54,136 bases of DNA from contig JABXGU010000292.1 in NCBI GenBank assembly GCA_016550415.1, forward strand, positions 1-54,136, given 5' to 3'. Positions 43,677 through 54,086 of the stretch are shown here, in pieces; the stretch's first letter is position 1; every line of letters starts with the position of its first letter. Under the pieces are notes generated by a model. The model searched no databases and was not told the DNA's origin. It saw nothing but the letters and a program-made list of their open reading frames with translations. Source of the stretch: an archaeon. GTDB lineage: Archaea > Asgardarchaeota > Hermodarchaeia > Hermodarchaeales > Hermodarchaeaceae. The position numbers were made by a program, and so were the translations under genes.

Positions 43677-44396
43677 ATGAAGAATATGTGGTTGCTTCTA
43701 TATTCCACTGCATTTTGGATATTTGCTATAATCTTCATCTTGATTCAGAGTATTCAAGATGATGATATTTCACTCAAAAGTGACCGCATCAAGAATATGC
43801 CCCGACCCTTGTCAACATTAATCAAGACCGTACCAGCGGGACTTGCGGCTATCTTTGTATTTCTTCTAAGACCCAGTGATGCGTTATTCTATTTTTTGAT
43901 AATTCTTGGATTGTTCTTATGTCTCTTGGGCGATGTTGGCATGGAGATTAATTTACTGCCAGGAATTGGCTTGTTTGCTTTAGCTCAGATAGATTTCGCA
44001 GCGGCATTCCTTCTCCAGAGTTTAGCTTTGGGCATCACAACGGAGGCTATTATGTTGCTACTTCCGTTGATTGTCACTGTTGCAGTATATGCCATTCTTT
44101 TACTAAGGTATCTTCATGGATCTGAACAAGGATTGGGAAAATTTAGAGTGCCCATTATTTTCTACGCTTGTGTAATATCCATAATGTTGTGTCTTTCTCT
44201 CCTGCTCTGGATCACTTCAGGAATCCTACTAGGAATAGTAGTCGCGGGTGGAGCAGCGATTTTTGTAATGTCAGAGTCCATGATTGGAATAACAGAGTTC
44301 CATCACAAGATGCCCAAAACAGCCATCAAAGTGTTGGGTAGTTATTATCTAGCGATTTTTCTCCTTTCATTAAGTGTGTTAATCTACATTTTCTAG
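43677..44396 (+). CDS. YhhN-family membrane protein (lysoplasmalogenase-like)
   Basis: A 239-residue protein with about eight hydrophobic helices. The PRPLSTLIKTVPAG segment and the GLFLCLLGDVGMEINLLPGIGLFALAQ segment match YhhN/TMEM86 proteins, in which the GD and the downstream acidic residues form the active site for cleaving vinyl-ether lysolipids. Archaea have no classical plasmalogens, so the substrate is uncertain. The family match is by motif only. Divergent from the antiporter gene by about 180 bp. Start ATG 43677. Confidence 0.7.
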   Translation: MKNMWLLLYSTAFWIFAIIFILIQSIQDDDISLKSDRIKNMPRPLSTLIKTVPAGLAAIFVFLLRPSDALFYFLIILGLFLCLLGDVGMEINLLPGIGLFALAQIDFAAAFLLQSLALGITTEAIMLLLPLIVTVAVYAILLLRYLHGSEQGLGKFRVPIIFYACVISIMLCLSLLLWITSGILLGIVVAGGAAIFVMSESMIGITEFHHKMPKTAIKVLGSYYLAIFLLSLSVLIYIF

Positions 44397-44416
44397 CTTA
44401 ATCAGCTCATTGAGCT

Positions 44417-46258
44417 TTACTGTTCGGTAGAGCCCCCTAGCTTATCGTGTACTCTCTGAGCAAGAGGACGTGTCATTGTGGGTACGCTAGCAATCTCGTC
44501 TATAGAGGCTTTTGCTATGGCATCTAAACTACCAAAGTTTTGCAGTAGACGATAAGCCCGATTAACACCAATGCCTGGAATTTCAGTGAGAACTAATTTG
44601 ACTCCTTTCTTTCTTCGGAGTGTACGGTGGTAGGTGATGGCAAAACGATGGGCTTCATCACGCACACGCTGCAATAAACGTAGTCCCTCCCCATCAGGAG
44701 CTAGTCTTATCGGTGATGGCTGCCAAGTTACATAGACGAGGTCCTGTTCTGAAGGATCACCTTTGGCGAGTCCAAGAATTGGAATTTTATCAGAACCGAT
44801 TGACTGTAATGCTTTTTGCGCCATATTGAGATGCCCTCTTCCACCATCGATGAGAATGAGGTCTGGTATTGGTCTAGCGTCTGCGAGTAATCTACGATAT
44901 CGACGTTCTACTATTTCATGTATCATGGCAAAATCGTCTTGGCGTGTCGTTTCACGTATTTTGAATCTGCGATATTCCTTCTTGGCAGGAAGACCATTTT
45001 GGAAAACAACACATACCCCCACAGATATTGTTCCTTGAATTGTGGATACATCAAAGCCTTCGATATGTCGGGGTTCCTGGGGTAACTTGAGTTGCTCTTT
45101 GAGTTCAGAGTAAGCCCGTTGAAGACGTAGTTCATCAGCGGCAAGTCGTTCTACTAATTGTTGCAGATGAAATTGAGCATTCTCATTCGCCATGTCAACT
45201 AGACTTTTTCGTGGACCTTTCTTAGGATGAACAATATGGACAGGCCTTTTATCTTTGCGACGTTCAGTTAGCCAGTTTTCCAAGAAACTCGTATCCTGCA
45301 CTGGCAGAGGGATGATAACTTCATCTGGTATTTGGGTAGCCCGTATGTAGTATTGTTTGATGAAGGCTTCAAGCACATCTTGGTCTAGATGAGTGGAGGG
45401 TGCGCTAAGTGGGAATGGCTGCTGTCCAACAATTCGACCAGCTCGTAAAACCAACAACTGAATTAATGCATCAGGACCTGCACGTGCGAATCCCAGAACA
45501 TCTCGATGGCCAGGCAGTTTGTCCCAGACTGTTGCCCGTTGAGCTTGTCGCCCCAATTGCACCGCTTGTAAACGATCACGGAAGCGGGCAGCCTTCTCAT
45601 ATTCCTGAGCCTTTGATGCTTTTTCCATAAGCTGACATAACTGGTTCTCAAGTTCGTCATGGCGACCCGTTAGCATGAGAATAAACTGATTTACAATGTC
45701 AGAGTATTCAGCCTCAGAAATTTTCCCAACACAAGGAGCTGCGCATCGTCCAATGTCATATTTTAGACATGGTCGTTGCCGTTTCCCAGGCACTATGGTT
45801 CTGCGACAGGTAGCTAGGGGTACAACTCTTATGATGGATTTGAGAAGTCCATCCAAGGCTTTTACATTGGAGTAAGGACCAATGTATTGGCTTCCATCAT
45901 GGACTATCTTTCGTGTTTTTTCTGCACGAGGAAAAGTTTCAGCCATGGTAATTCGGACATAGGGGAAGCTTTTGTCATCCTTTAGACGAACATTGAATCG
46001 TGGCTTATGCGATTTTATCATGTTGTCTTCAAGGATTAAAGCTTCAGATTCATTGGCAGTAACAATAACTTCAATATCTCTGGTCATTTGTCCGATGGGA
46101 GAAAGGATTTGACCTTGAGCTAGTCCCCGGAAATGAGAGGGCACCCGTTTTTTCAGTGACCGAGCTTTTCCAACATAGATGGCTCTTTCTTTGCCATCAT
46201 ATAATATGTAGACACCTGGTTTATCCGGTAACTGCTCAAGCTCCTGCTCAAGTGTCAT
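44417..46258 (-). CDS. uvrC: UvrC, excinuclease subunit C
   Basis: A 613-residue dual endonuclease of nucleotide excision repair. The N-terminal GIY-YIG nuclease shows PDKPGVYILYDG and AIYVGKA, making the 3' cut. A Cys cluster (RPCLKYDIGRCAAPC) and a UVR segment (about 200-235) follow. The C-terminal RNase H-like domain has the FDVSTIQG and LILIDGGRGHLNMA motifs, making the 5' cut. A helix-hairpin-helix pair (LTEIPGIGVNRAYRLLQNFGS) ends the chain. Start ATG 46258, 85 bp behind uvrA on the same strand. Full length. Confidence 0.97.
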   Translation of the reverse strand: MTLEQELEQLPDKPGVYILYDGKERAIYVGKARSLKKRVPSHFRGLAQGQILSPIGQMTRDIEVIVTANESEALILEDNMIKSHKPRFNVRLKDDKSFPYVRITMAETFPRAEKTRKIVHDGSQYIGPYSNVKALDGLLKSIIRVVPLATCRRTIVPGKRQRPCLKYDIGRCAAPCVGKISEAEYSDIVNQFILMLTGRHDELENQLCQLMEKASKAQEYEKAARFRDRLQAVQLGRQAQRATVWDKLPGHRDVLGFARAGPDALIQLLVLRAGRIVGQQPFPLSAPSTHLDQDVLEAFIKQYYIRATQIPDEVIIPLPVQDTSFLENWLTERRKDKRPVHIVHPKKGPRKSLVDMANENAQFHLQQLVERLAADELRLQRAYSELKEQLKLPQEPRHIEGFDVSTIQGTISVGVCVVFQNGLPAKKEYRRFKIRETTRQDDFAMIHEIVERRYRRLLADARPIPDLILIDGGRGHLNMAQKALQSIGSDKIPILGLAKGDPSEQDLVYVTWQPSPIRLAPDGEGLRLLQRVRDEAHRFAITYHRTLRRKKGVKLVLTEIPGIGVNRAYRLLQNFGSLDAIAKASIDEIASVPTMTRPLAQRVHDKLGGSTEQ

Positions 46259-46342
46259 ATTTTTCGTCCTTTTTTGTAATTCTCATCTAGCCTATTATGA
46301 ATAGTGAAATATCCAATTTACGCTTACGAAATTATCGTAGCG

Positions 46343-49261
46343 CTAATTTGTAATCATGGGAGGATTTGACTTCTGCTTAGTAGAAGCTTGATTCAAGATT
46401 GAACGAAGAACAGCACCAGTATGAGATTCATCAACTTTGGCGACTTCCTCAGGAGTACCATAAGCAACCAATCTTCCACCATCATCTCCTCCTTCAGGAC
46501 CCAAGTCGATGACGACATCAGCACTTTTTATGACATCAGGATGGTGTTCGATTACAATAACTGTGTTGCCCGCATCCACTAACTGGTTCAATACGTCCAA
46601 TAGCTTCTGCGTGTCTGCATGGTGCAATCCAGTGGTTGGTTCATCCAAGATATACAGGGTTTGACCAGTACTTCGTTTACCCAGTTCACGACTCAATTTG
46701 ATTCGCTGAGCTTCCCCACCACTTAGTGTGGGGGACGGCTGCCCAATTTCTAAATAATTAAGTCCAACATCTTGGAGGGTCTTTAAGACCCTAGCAATTT
46801 TGGGGATAGGTTCGAAGAACTCGTAGGCTTCATCAACAGTCATATGGAGGATTTCATGGATAGTCTTACCTTTGAAGCGGACCTGTAGTGTTTCCTTGTT
46901 GAACCGTTTACCATGGCATTCTTCACAATTGACAAAGACGTCAGGAAGGAATTGCATCTCAATCTTTAGAAAACCTGCACCTCCACATGCTTCACATCGT
47001 CCGCCCTTTACATTGAAGCTGAACCGTCCAGGCTTATAGCCGCGTTTTCGAGCTTCTTCCGTTTTAGAAAATAGCTCTCTAACCGGCCCCCATAAGCCAG
47101 TATATGTTGCAGGATTTGATCGTGGTGTTCGTCCGATTGGAGATTGGTCAACAAGGATAACTTTGTCAATTTGGTCAGCGCCAAGCAGTTCATCATGTGG
47201 ACCAGGCTTAGCACCCATGCTTGATATCATCCATTCGGATTGTGTTCGGCGATGTTTTCTGAACTCCCAAACCAGTGCAGAGTATAGTGTGTCTGTAACG
47301 AGTGTACTTTTTCCAGAACCTGACACACCAGTTACGCAAATGAATTTACTTAAGGGGAAAGTCACATCAATGGTTTTCAGATTACGGTGCCTGGCACCTT
47401 TCAGTTTGATACTAGCACCATTTCCTTGACGGCGATGTTCGGGAATGGGTATGAACCGTTCACCGCGTAAGAACTGACCAGTCACTGACTTCGGATTTGC
47501 CATAATATCACTAACAGTGCCAGAGGCAACAATCTGTCCACCATGAGTACCAGCACCAGGACCAAGATCGATAATCCAATCTGCTGCTCGAATGAAACCC
47601 TCGTCATGTTCAACAACAAGCACTGTGTTTCCAAGATCTCGAAGTTGTAGGAGCATAGAAAGCAAGCGATTATTATCTCGCATGTGCAATCCAATGCTGG
47701 GTTCATCAAGGATGTAAGTGACACCGACAAGGCGCGACCCTATCTGTGTAGCTAATCTGACCCTTTGAGCCTCGCCTCCTGCCAAAGAAGAAGAAAGACG
47801 ATCTAATGTTAAGTAATCTAGACCTACAGCAGAAAGGAATTGAAGACGTTGAGAGATTTCCCGAAGGGTTAGTTTGGCAATCGTTTTTTCTTTATCTGTT
47901 AATTTTAGATTCTTGATGAATCGGATTGAATCAGCTATTGAGAGTTGGACAATATGATCTATACTTTTATCATTAATTGTCACAGCGAGTGCTTCAGGTC
48001 GAAGACGCCTCCCTTTACAGACTGGGCAGGGAAGCTGCGCCATGAATTCTACAATCGATGACCGGACAACTTCAGAACGTGTAGTTCGGTATCGATACTT
48101 CAATCCGGGAATGGCACCCATTGTAGGTTGTTCAGTTATCCACTCCCACTTACGACCAGAATTGGTTACTCCCCTATGTTCAAACCTAATCGCTTCGTCA
48201 CCAGAACCGTAGAGAAGTATCTTCTGATTTTCAGGAGCAAGGTCCTTGAAGGGCGTATCCAAGCTAAAGCCAAAATGCCTAGCTATACTATTTAGATTTC
48301 TTAGTCGCCATCCCTGCAAAGGGATGGAATAACAAGCGATTGCACCCTCTCGAACTGATTTATTCTGATCGGGAATGATAAGGTCAGGATCTACCTCTAA
48401 CGTATAACCTAAACCCTTGCATTCAGGACATGCACCATAGGGAGAGTTGAAACTGAAGAGCCTTGGAGCCATATCAGGGAAGCTGATCCTGCAGACTGGA
48501 CAACCAGCTGATTCACTGAATAAATGCTCTTGGTCTCCCTCCACATCTACGTTGACCAAGCCTTTACCGAATTCTAGTGCGGTTTCAATTGACTGGGTGA
48601 GTCGTTGTTCCACGGATGGTTTGATTACAAGTCGGTCAACAACTATTTCTATAGTATGAAGCTTGTATCGGTCTAGCTTAATTTCCTCTTCGTCAACCCG
48701 ACACTCCTTTCCATCCACACGAACCCGGATGAAACCCTCACCTTGCAACTTTTTGAATAATTGCGAATATGTTCCTTTTCGTCCCTGCACAACAGGAGAT
48801 AGGACGCGAATGCGTTTTCCTTCGCCAAAGCCCATTATTTGTTGCACAATTTGCTGAGCTGTTTGGGGTGAAATTTGTCGTCCGCATTTGTGACAGTGGG
48901 GTATTCCGATGCGAGCCCAGAGTAATCGCATATAATCATAGATTTCCGTGGTTGTTCCCACGGTGGAGCGGGGGCTTCCTCCTGCTGAACGTTGGTCAAT
49001 GGAAATAGCGGGGCTAAGTCCTTCAATGGAATCAACATCAGGCTTATCCAAGCGTTCCAAGAACTGACGTGCATAGGCAGAGAGAGATTCAACATATCGG
49101 CGTTGTCCCTCTGCGAAGAGTGTGTCAAAGGCTAGAGATGATTTGCCAGACCCAGAGATGCCTGTGATTACTACGTATTTGCCGCGAGGTATCTGGACTG
49201 AAACGTTCTTCAGATTGTGAACGCGAGCACCTTTGACTGTAATGAATTTCTCTTTGCTCAC
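46343..49261 (-). CDS. uvrA: UvrA, excinuclease ATPase subunit A
   Basis: A 972-residue twin ABC-type ATPase that finds DNA damage and loads UvrB. The two Walker A motifs are [10 protein letters not shown] (about 33-42) and [11 protein letters not shown] (about 640). The two ABC signatures are [16 protein letters not shown] and [16 protein letters not shown]. Zinc-binding Cys clusters CHKCGRQ, CPVC...CPECKGLG and CEACGGAG are all present. GTG start (49261). Length normal. Between uvrB and uvrC on the minus strand, so a uvrBAC cluster. Confidence 0.98.
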   Translation of the reverse strand: MSKEKFITVKGARVHNLKNVSVQIPRGKYVVITGISGSGKSSLAFDTLFAEGQRRYVESLSAYARQFLERLDKPDVDSIEGLSPAISIDQRSAGGSPRSTVGTTTEIYDYMRLLWARIGIPHCHKCGRQISPQTAQQIVQQIMGFGEGKRIRVLSPVVQGRKGTYSQLFKKLQGEGFIRVRVDGKECRVDEEEIKLDRYKLHTIEIVVDRLVIKPSVEQRLTQSIETALEFGKGLVNVDVEGDQEHLFSESAGCPVCRISFPDMAPRLFSFNSPYGACPECKGLGYTLEVDPDLIIPDQNKSVREGAIACYSIPLQGWRLRNLNSIARHFGFSLDTPFKDLAPENQKILLYGSGDEAIRFEHRGVTNSGRKWEWITEQPTMGAIPGLKYRYRTTRSEVVRSSIVEFMAQLPCPVCKGRRLRPEALAVTINDKSIDHIVQLSIADSIRFIKNLKLTDKEKTIAKLTLREISQRLQFLSAVGLDYLTLDRLSSSLAGGEAQRVRLATQIGSRLVGVTYILDEPSIGLHMRDNNRLLSMLLQLRDLGNTVLVVEHDEGFIRAADWIIDLGPGAGTHGGQIVASGTVSDIMANPKSVTGQFLRGERFIPIPEHRRQGNGASIKLKGARHRNLKTIDVTFPLSKFICVTGVSGSGKSTLVTDTLYSALVWEFRKHRRTQSEWMISSMGAKPGPHDELLGADQIDKVILVDQSPIGRTPRSNPATYTGLWGPVRELFSKTEEARKRGYKPGRFSFNVKGGRCEACGGAGFLKIEMQFLPDVFVNCEECHGKRFNKETLQVRFKGKTIHEILHMTVDEAYEFFEPIPKIARVLKTLQDVGLNYLEIGQPSPTLSGGEAQRIKLSRELGKRSTGQTLYILDEPTTGLHHADTQKLLDVLNQLVDAGNTVIVIEHHPDVIKSADVVIDLGPEGGDDGGRLVAYGTPEEVAKVDESHTGAVLRSILNQASTKQKSNPPMITN

Positions 49262-49457
49262 TAATTTTTCACCAATATCGCTCCCACAGATTACATGGCT
49301 TTCAATAACTTTTACGGTTTGTTCACTCGCTCATGAAGCACTTGTGTGGTTTCACCCATTCCCTTTGTAGATGTTTTTCAGAGTTATTCTAACAATTTGT
49401 CTGTTTGAGCAGACAATAACACTGGAGAGGTCACTGAAAGTAATGGATCTGATTTGA

Positions 49458-51503
49458 TTAACTACGACCCTTTCTCTTGCGGGGCTGCTTACCCTCCATA
49501 GAACGTAGACCCATATATGCCTCAATCTCTGTTATTAGGTCGCGGAGTTCAGCAGCACGTTCAAAATTTAGCTCATCAGCTGCTTGGAGCATCTCCTCCC
49601 GCAGCTCAACAGTTAGTAAAGCTAGGTCACCTTCGTTTGCTGTTCGCCAGTTTTTAGGCATCTGCACACGCGTAGAAGCTTCAGCAGCAACACGCTGGAC
49701 ACCCTCTGCTATATCCGTTATTGACTTGACAATTGTACTGGGCGTGATACCGTGTTCCTTGTTATAGGATATTTGTAGCTCTCGTCGTCGATTGTTTTCA
49801 CCTATTGCGCGTTCCATCGAATCCGTCATTTTATCAGCGTACAATATGACGGTACCATTTACATTCCTGCTAGCTCGTCCCATTGTCTGTATTAGGCTAG
49901 TTTCTGAGCGAAGGAAACCCTCCTTGTCAGCATCAAGAATAGCTACAAGAGACACTTCAGGTAAATCCAAACCTTCCCTGAGTAGATTGATTCCAACTAC
50001 GACATCGAATTTTCCTCGCCTAAGATTGCGTAGAACCTCAATTCGCTCAAGTGTACCGACTTCGGAGTGAAGATATTCAGCCTTAACACCAGCGTGAACG
50101 AGGTAGTCTGCAAGGTCTTCTGCCATTCGCTTTGTTAGTGTGGTGATGAGGACCCTTTCATTCTGCTTAGTGCGCTTGTGTATCTCGGCAATAAGGTCCT
50201 CCACTTGACCTTCAGTTGGTCTGACAATTATTTTGGGGTCGACCAAGCCGGTCGGACGAATGATTTGTTCTACAACTTGTAAGCTATGTCTTCGCTCATA
50301 ATCAGCAGGAGTAGCGGAGGCATAGAGGACATTACGCATGTAGGGTTTGAATTCTTCAAAGGTTAGAGGACGATTGTCGAAAGCTGAGGGAAGGCGGAAA
50401 CCGTAATCCACAAGGTTTCTTTTACGAGAAAGGTCACCATGGTACATTCCATGAAGTTGAGGAATAGTGATATGCGACTCATCAATAACAAGGAGAAAGT
50501 CTTCAGGGAAATGATCAAGGAGACAATACGGCTTTTCACCCGATTGGCGACCATCAAAGTAGCGGGAGTAATTCTCAATACCACCAGTCCAGCCCACTGT
50601 GCTGAACATTTCAATGTCATATTTCACTCGTCGTCGCAGACGGTCTGCCTCCAAGATCTTATTCTGTGACTCTAACTCCTTTACCCGCGCTTCAAGTTCA
50701 ACTTCAATTGCCTTAATTATTTCTGGAAGTCTTGATCTCTCTGTTGTGAACTGCTTGGCAGGAAAGATACGGATACTCTCGCGTTCACCGATAATACTGC
50801 CCTTGAGCGGAGCAATATCTACAATTCGTTCGATGGTGTCACCTAGGGTTTCAAGTCGGATAGGTGTATTCGCATATGCAGGGAAGATTTCAATAACATC
50901 TCCCCTCACACGAAAAGTTCCGCGCTTAAAGTCAAAATCATTCCTATCATAATTTATCTGAACCAATCTGGCAAAGAGTTCATCCCGGGAAATCTCCTGC
51001 CCCTTATTCAATTCAACAACAAGGTTACGATAAGAGCCAGGCGGACCGGTTCCATATATGCATGACACTGTGGCAACAATGAGCACATCACGCCGCACCG
51101 CTAAGGAGGCCTGGGCTGCCAGCCGCATCCGCTCAACTTCCTCATTAATAGAGGAGTCTTTCTCAATGTAAGTATCTGAAGTGGGAAGATAAGCTTCGGG
51201 TTGAAAATAATCGTAATATGAAACATAATATTCCACTGCATTCTTCGGAAAGTATTCTCGGAACATACTACAGAGCTGAGCTGCCAAAGTCTTGTTTGGA
51301 GCAATTACCAAGGTGGGTTTCTGAAGGGTCGCTACAACAGAGGCAACAGTCAGAGTTTTTCCTGAACCTGTGACGCCGAGGAGAACCTGCTTGTTTTTTC
51401 CCGTCTGAAAGCCTTCTACCATGTTCCTTATGGCTGTGGGCTGGTCGCCGCGTGGTGTGAATCTTGGGTTTAATTCAAACTGCTGCATTGGGCGTTGTGT
51501 CAC
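49458..51503 (-). CDS. uvrB: UvrB, excinuclease helicase subunit B
   Basis: A 681-residue damage-verifying helicase. Motifs in order: Walker A GVTGSGKT, the beta-hairpin region YYVSYYDYFQPEAY, DEXX-box LLVIDESHIT, helicase motifs QTMGRASRNVNG, and the C-terminal UVR domain for UvrA/UvrC contact (LREEMLQAADELNFERAAELRDLI). Starts at GTG 51503, with ATG 51488 as alternative. It heads the uvrB-A-C run. Length is as in bacteria. Horizontal origin is likely given the bacterial nature of the family, but the codon use is not foreign to me. Confidence 0.98.
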   Translation of the reverse strand: MTQRPMQQFELNPRFTPRGDQPTAIRNMVEGFQTGKNKQVLLGVTGSGKTLTVASVVATLQKPTLVIAPNKTLAAQLCSMFREYFPKNAVEYYVSYYDYFQPEAYLPTSDTYIEKDSSINEEVERMRLAAQASLAVRRDVLIVATVSCIYGTGPPGSYRNLVVELNKGQEISRDELFARLVQINYDRNDFDFKRGTFRVRGDVIEIFPAYANTPIRLETLGDTIERIVDIAPLKGSIIGERESIRIFPAKQFTTERSRLPEIIKAIEVELEARVKELESQNKILEADRLRRRVKYDIEMFSTVGWTGGIENYSRYFDGRQSGEKPYCLLDHFPEDFLLVIDESHITIPQLHGMYHGDLSRKRNLVDYGFRLPSAFDNRPLTFEEFKPYMRNVLYASATPADYERRHSLQVVEQIIRPTGLVDPKIIVRPTEGQVEDLIAEIHKRTKQNERVLITTLTKRMAEDLADYLVHAGVKAEYLHSEVGTLERIEVLRNLRRGKFDVVVGINLLREGLDLPEVSLVAILDADKEGFLRSETSLIQTMGRASRNVNGTVILYADKMTDSMERAIGENNRRRELQISYNKEHGITPSTIVKSITDIAEGVQRVAAEASTRVQMPKNWRTANEGDLALLTVELREEMLQAADELNFERAAELRDLITEIEAYMGLRSMEGKQPRKRKGRS

Positions 51504-51677
51504 CGAGAAAGTGCGCCTCCCGGTTCAGATGCAGACATCCTGCTTTATCACTTTTATGGGGTTCCTGATAACTCAAACAAGGTGGTTTGTATTTTATTAG
51601 ATGCTATCTTATTAGCGAATATTTAGGAGGGAGAGGTTTTACTTGGATAGCTCTTGCAACATATAGTAATCAATTTT

Positions 51678-53507
51678 CTATCGATGCAGTAACAGGATTC
51701 TTGGAAATAGTCCAACCATTGCTATTCCCTGAAAGAAGGGTAAGACCAGAAGTGCAAAACTGATCATAATATATGGTCCCTGCATCATGGTTCCTGAGGA
51801 CGCGAATAGGACCCAAAATGTAACAGGTATGAGAATTAGGCCTATTATTGATAGATTTAATCCCAAGCTGGCATTTGCAGATTCCTTTGAAGTGCGGAGT
51901 TTTCTGCAATCATAATATGTTGCTACTATTTGTAAGACAGCTATTTCGATGGCACCTAGCCAAACGGTGAATAAGCCCAATGGCATTACATGGAATAATC
52001 GAATTGCAGCGTTTATGTGCTCTTCAAGACCGTTATATACTCCAGAGGTGAATGGGATTGGGAATTTTTCTTGATATATTGGGAAGAATGGTCCAAGGAG
52101 AATGAAATAGGTCCAATAAATGATTAAAATTGTATAAACGATGATGTTAATTGATAATGATCTACTTCTCGCCCTATGAATAACCTCTAAGTCAATTTTA
52201 CTAACAGGAGGTAAACGTCGTTTTAAAAAGATACTAAGGCTAAGTAGAAATATGCTGATAAATAAATATCCAACCAATGCCATCCATACTAGCTCGCCAC
52301 CTAGTGTTGGAAATTCAGGCAGTCGTGCTACTAGTGTTCCTGTATGAATATCAGTAACAAGAAAAAAGCCCCCATACTGACTTGTTGTCACTGTGCACTT
52401 CTTATGATAGAGCCAGCTTTCCATATTGACACTATATCCCCATTGCCATACTGGATATCCATTCTCATCAATACGAATTGCTAGCATGACTTCCTGATTG
52501 TCAATAGTTGGAGTGTTTCCTACCCCAGCGAGGAGATAACCTTGGTCACAAACAACGATATCCGTTGCTTTGAAGTAATATCCCTGATAATAGGTTTTGT
52601 TCCAAAGGAGATTTCCATTATTATCAATACAGATAGTTAATACTGAAGTGTCATCTGGGGGATAGGAGGCATCAGAAATCATTCCAGCCAATAGGAAACC
52701 ATCATTGTTGTGGTGAACTACTGTGTATCCTTCTTCCCGTCTAGAACCTCCATAATTTTCTATCCATTGAATTGTACCGCTTGAATTCAGACGAACTGCT
52801 AGAGCATTTTCATTTTCTTCGTCTCCGGGCATAGTGTCAATTGAACCGACTAGAAGAAAGCCGCCATCAGTACAAGTAACGGCATCCCAAGCTTGTTCAT
52901 CATTTGTGCTATCATATGTTATATTCCACAGGGGGTTACCATTTGCATCAATACGGATTGCCCACAAGTCGGTTTTTTCATAGTCATCATGGTAAATTGA
53001 ACCCACAATAAGGGCACCGCCATCAGAGCATGAGACAGCACCATGAACCGATTCATCATAAACCCCGCCATAAGATCGGTTCCACAGGGCAAAACCTGTA
53101 TTGTCAATGCAAACTGCCCAAGCTTGGTCGGGGTCTGGATAGAGATTAGTGCCCACGAGTAAGAACTTACTATCATTGAATCGAATCACAGTTTCTAAAC
53201 ATGTTTCAAAATGTCGCGTTTTGTAGACTTGCTTCCAGAGTAATCTACCCATTGGGTTTATTCGCATTGCAAAATACCCTTCCCCCCATAAGCCTGAATA
53301 ACCAGAAGATCCTGCCAAAAGGATATCACCATTGTCACATTCGATGACTGCTCGTCCGACCAATCTTTCCTCCATACCATAGTCCTGCATCCATTCATTC
53401 GGCGATGCAAAAGGAGACCAATCAGCATTACCAAGTAAAATAACACTGCCAATAAGACTAACTGGCAAAAGCAATACGAGGATAACCAAGGTAATTGTAC
53501 GCTTCAC
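51678..53507 (-). CDS. Exported protein with seven propeller repeats and a C-terminal membrane domain
   Basis: A 609-residue protein. GTG start (53507) with a hydrophobic N-terminal segment (about 5-22). Residues about 50-395 hold six to seven repeats of about 45-50 residues with the pattern [C]xxGGFLLVGS...AxRIDxNGxxLWxxxY, which fits a seven-bladed beta-propeller on the outer side. Residues about 400-600 contain about five transmembrane helices. The combination suggests an outward sensor or receptor domain on a membrane protein. I do not recognise the family. The region upstream has a hairpin terminator for the ferritin-like gene. Confidence 0.75.
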   Translation of the reverse strand: MKRTITLVILVLLLPVSLIGSVILLGNADWSPFASPNEWMQDYGMEERLVGRAVIECDNGDILLAGSSGYSGLWGEGYFAMRINPMGRLLWKQVYKTRHFETCLETVIRFNDSKFLLVGTNLYPDPDQAWAVCIDNTGFALWNRSYGGVYDESVHGAVSCSDGGALIVGSIYHDDYEKTDLWAIRIDANGNPLWNITYDSTNDEQAWDAVTCTDGGFLLVGSIDTMPGDEENENALAVRLNSSGTIQWIENYGGSRREEGYTVVHHNNDGFLLAGMISDASYPPDDTSVLTICIDNNGNLLWNKTYYQGYYFKATDIVVCDQGYLLAGVGNTPTIDNQEVMLAIRIDENGYPVWQWGYSVNMESWLYHKKCTVTTSQYGGFFLVTDIHTGTLVARLPEFPTLGGELVWMALVGYLFISIFLLSLSIFLKRRLPPVSKIDLEVIHRARSRSLSINIIVYTILIIYWTYFILLGPFFPIYQEKFPIPFTSGVYNGLEEHINAAIRLFHVMPLGLFTVWLGAIEIAVLQIVATYYDCRKLRTSKESANASLGLNLSIIGLILIPVTFWVLFASSGTMMQGPYIMISFALLVLPFFQGIAMVGLFPRILLLHR

Positions 53508-53643
53508 CTAAACCCCCCACATAGGCAAGCAGATAAGATACTTAACAAATTAGGGCATAAAAAAGTTATCACCAATCTAATGCTAAAGAGATTCTAAGAT
53601 TGCAGACTTATTTATTGCTGTAACGACTTCTTCGAGTGCAAAT

Positions 53644-53694
53644 ATAAAAAAAGATGAGGGCACGGGGATTGTTTGTATCGAATGCCGTGTGCCC
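53644..53694 (-). terminator. Intrinsic-like terminator of the ferritin-like gene
   Basis: On the coding strand GGGCACACGG (53694-53685) pairs with CCGTGCCC (53665-53658), with a one-base bulge and a loop of about 19. A U-rich tail (TCATCTTTTTTTATA) follows. It begins two bases past the stop of the 53697-54086 gene. Confidence 0.6.
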
Positions 53695-53696
53695 TT

Positions 53697-54086
53697 CTAA
53701 ATTTGTGAGATAACATTTTTCAGAACTGAATGATGACGATGCTCATCTTGCAGTATGTGTTCAAGAATTGCTTTGATGGTTGGTTGCTCAGTTATTTTGA
53801 TTTCTTCTTCCATTTTGATATGATTTCGTAACTCTCGTTGAGCAACGAGTTTGTCTGTCCAGCGATCTTCATGAAAATCAGCGAAAGAGTAGGGTTGTTT
53901 CTTGAGTACCTTTTCAATGGTGCGGTACATCTTCCCATGTTTTCCTGAGTCCATCGCCATTTCTTCCATGAGAAGTCTAATCGCTGCGTTATCAGTCATT
54001 TTTGCTGTCTTTGTGTAGATTTCGACAGCTTTGTCTTCAACTTTGATTTGTCGTCCAATCATTTCGAGTAATTTCTCGTGAACCAA
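53697..54086 (-). CDS. Ferritin-like/rubrerythrin-like diiron protein
   Basis: A 129-residue all-helical protein. Helix 1 carries KVEDKAVEIYTKTA, helix 2 MEEMAMDSGKHGKMY (ExxxxxxxxH), helix 3 HIKMEEEIKI, and helix 4 ILQDEHRHHSVL (DExxHH). These Glu/His spacings fit the diiron four-helix bundle of ferritin-like and rubrerythrin proteins (iron storage or peroxide defence). No rubredoxin tail. Start TTG 54086 with GAGGTG upstream. The upstream region runs to the window edge. Confidence 0.75.
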   Translation of the reverse strand: MVHEKLLEMIGRQIKVEDKAVEIYTKTAKMTDNAAIRLLMEEMAMDSGKHGKMYRTIEKVLKKQPYSFADFHEDRWTDKLVAQRELRNHIKMEEEIKITEQPTIKAILEHILQDEHRHHSVLKNVISQI

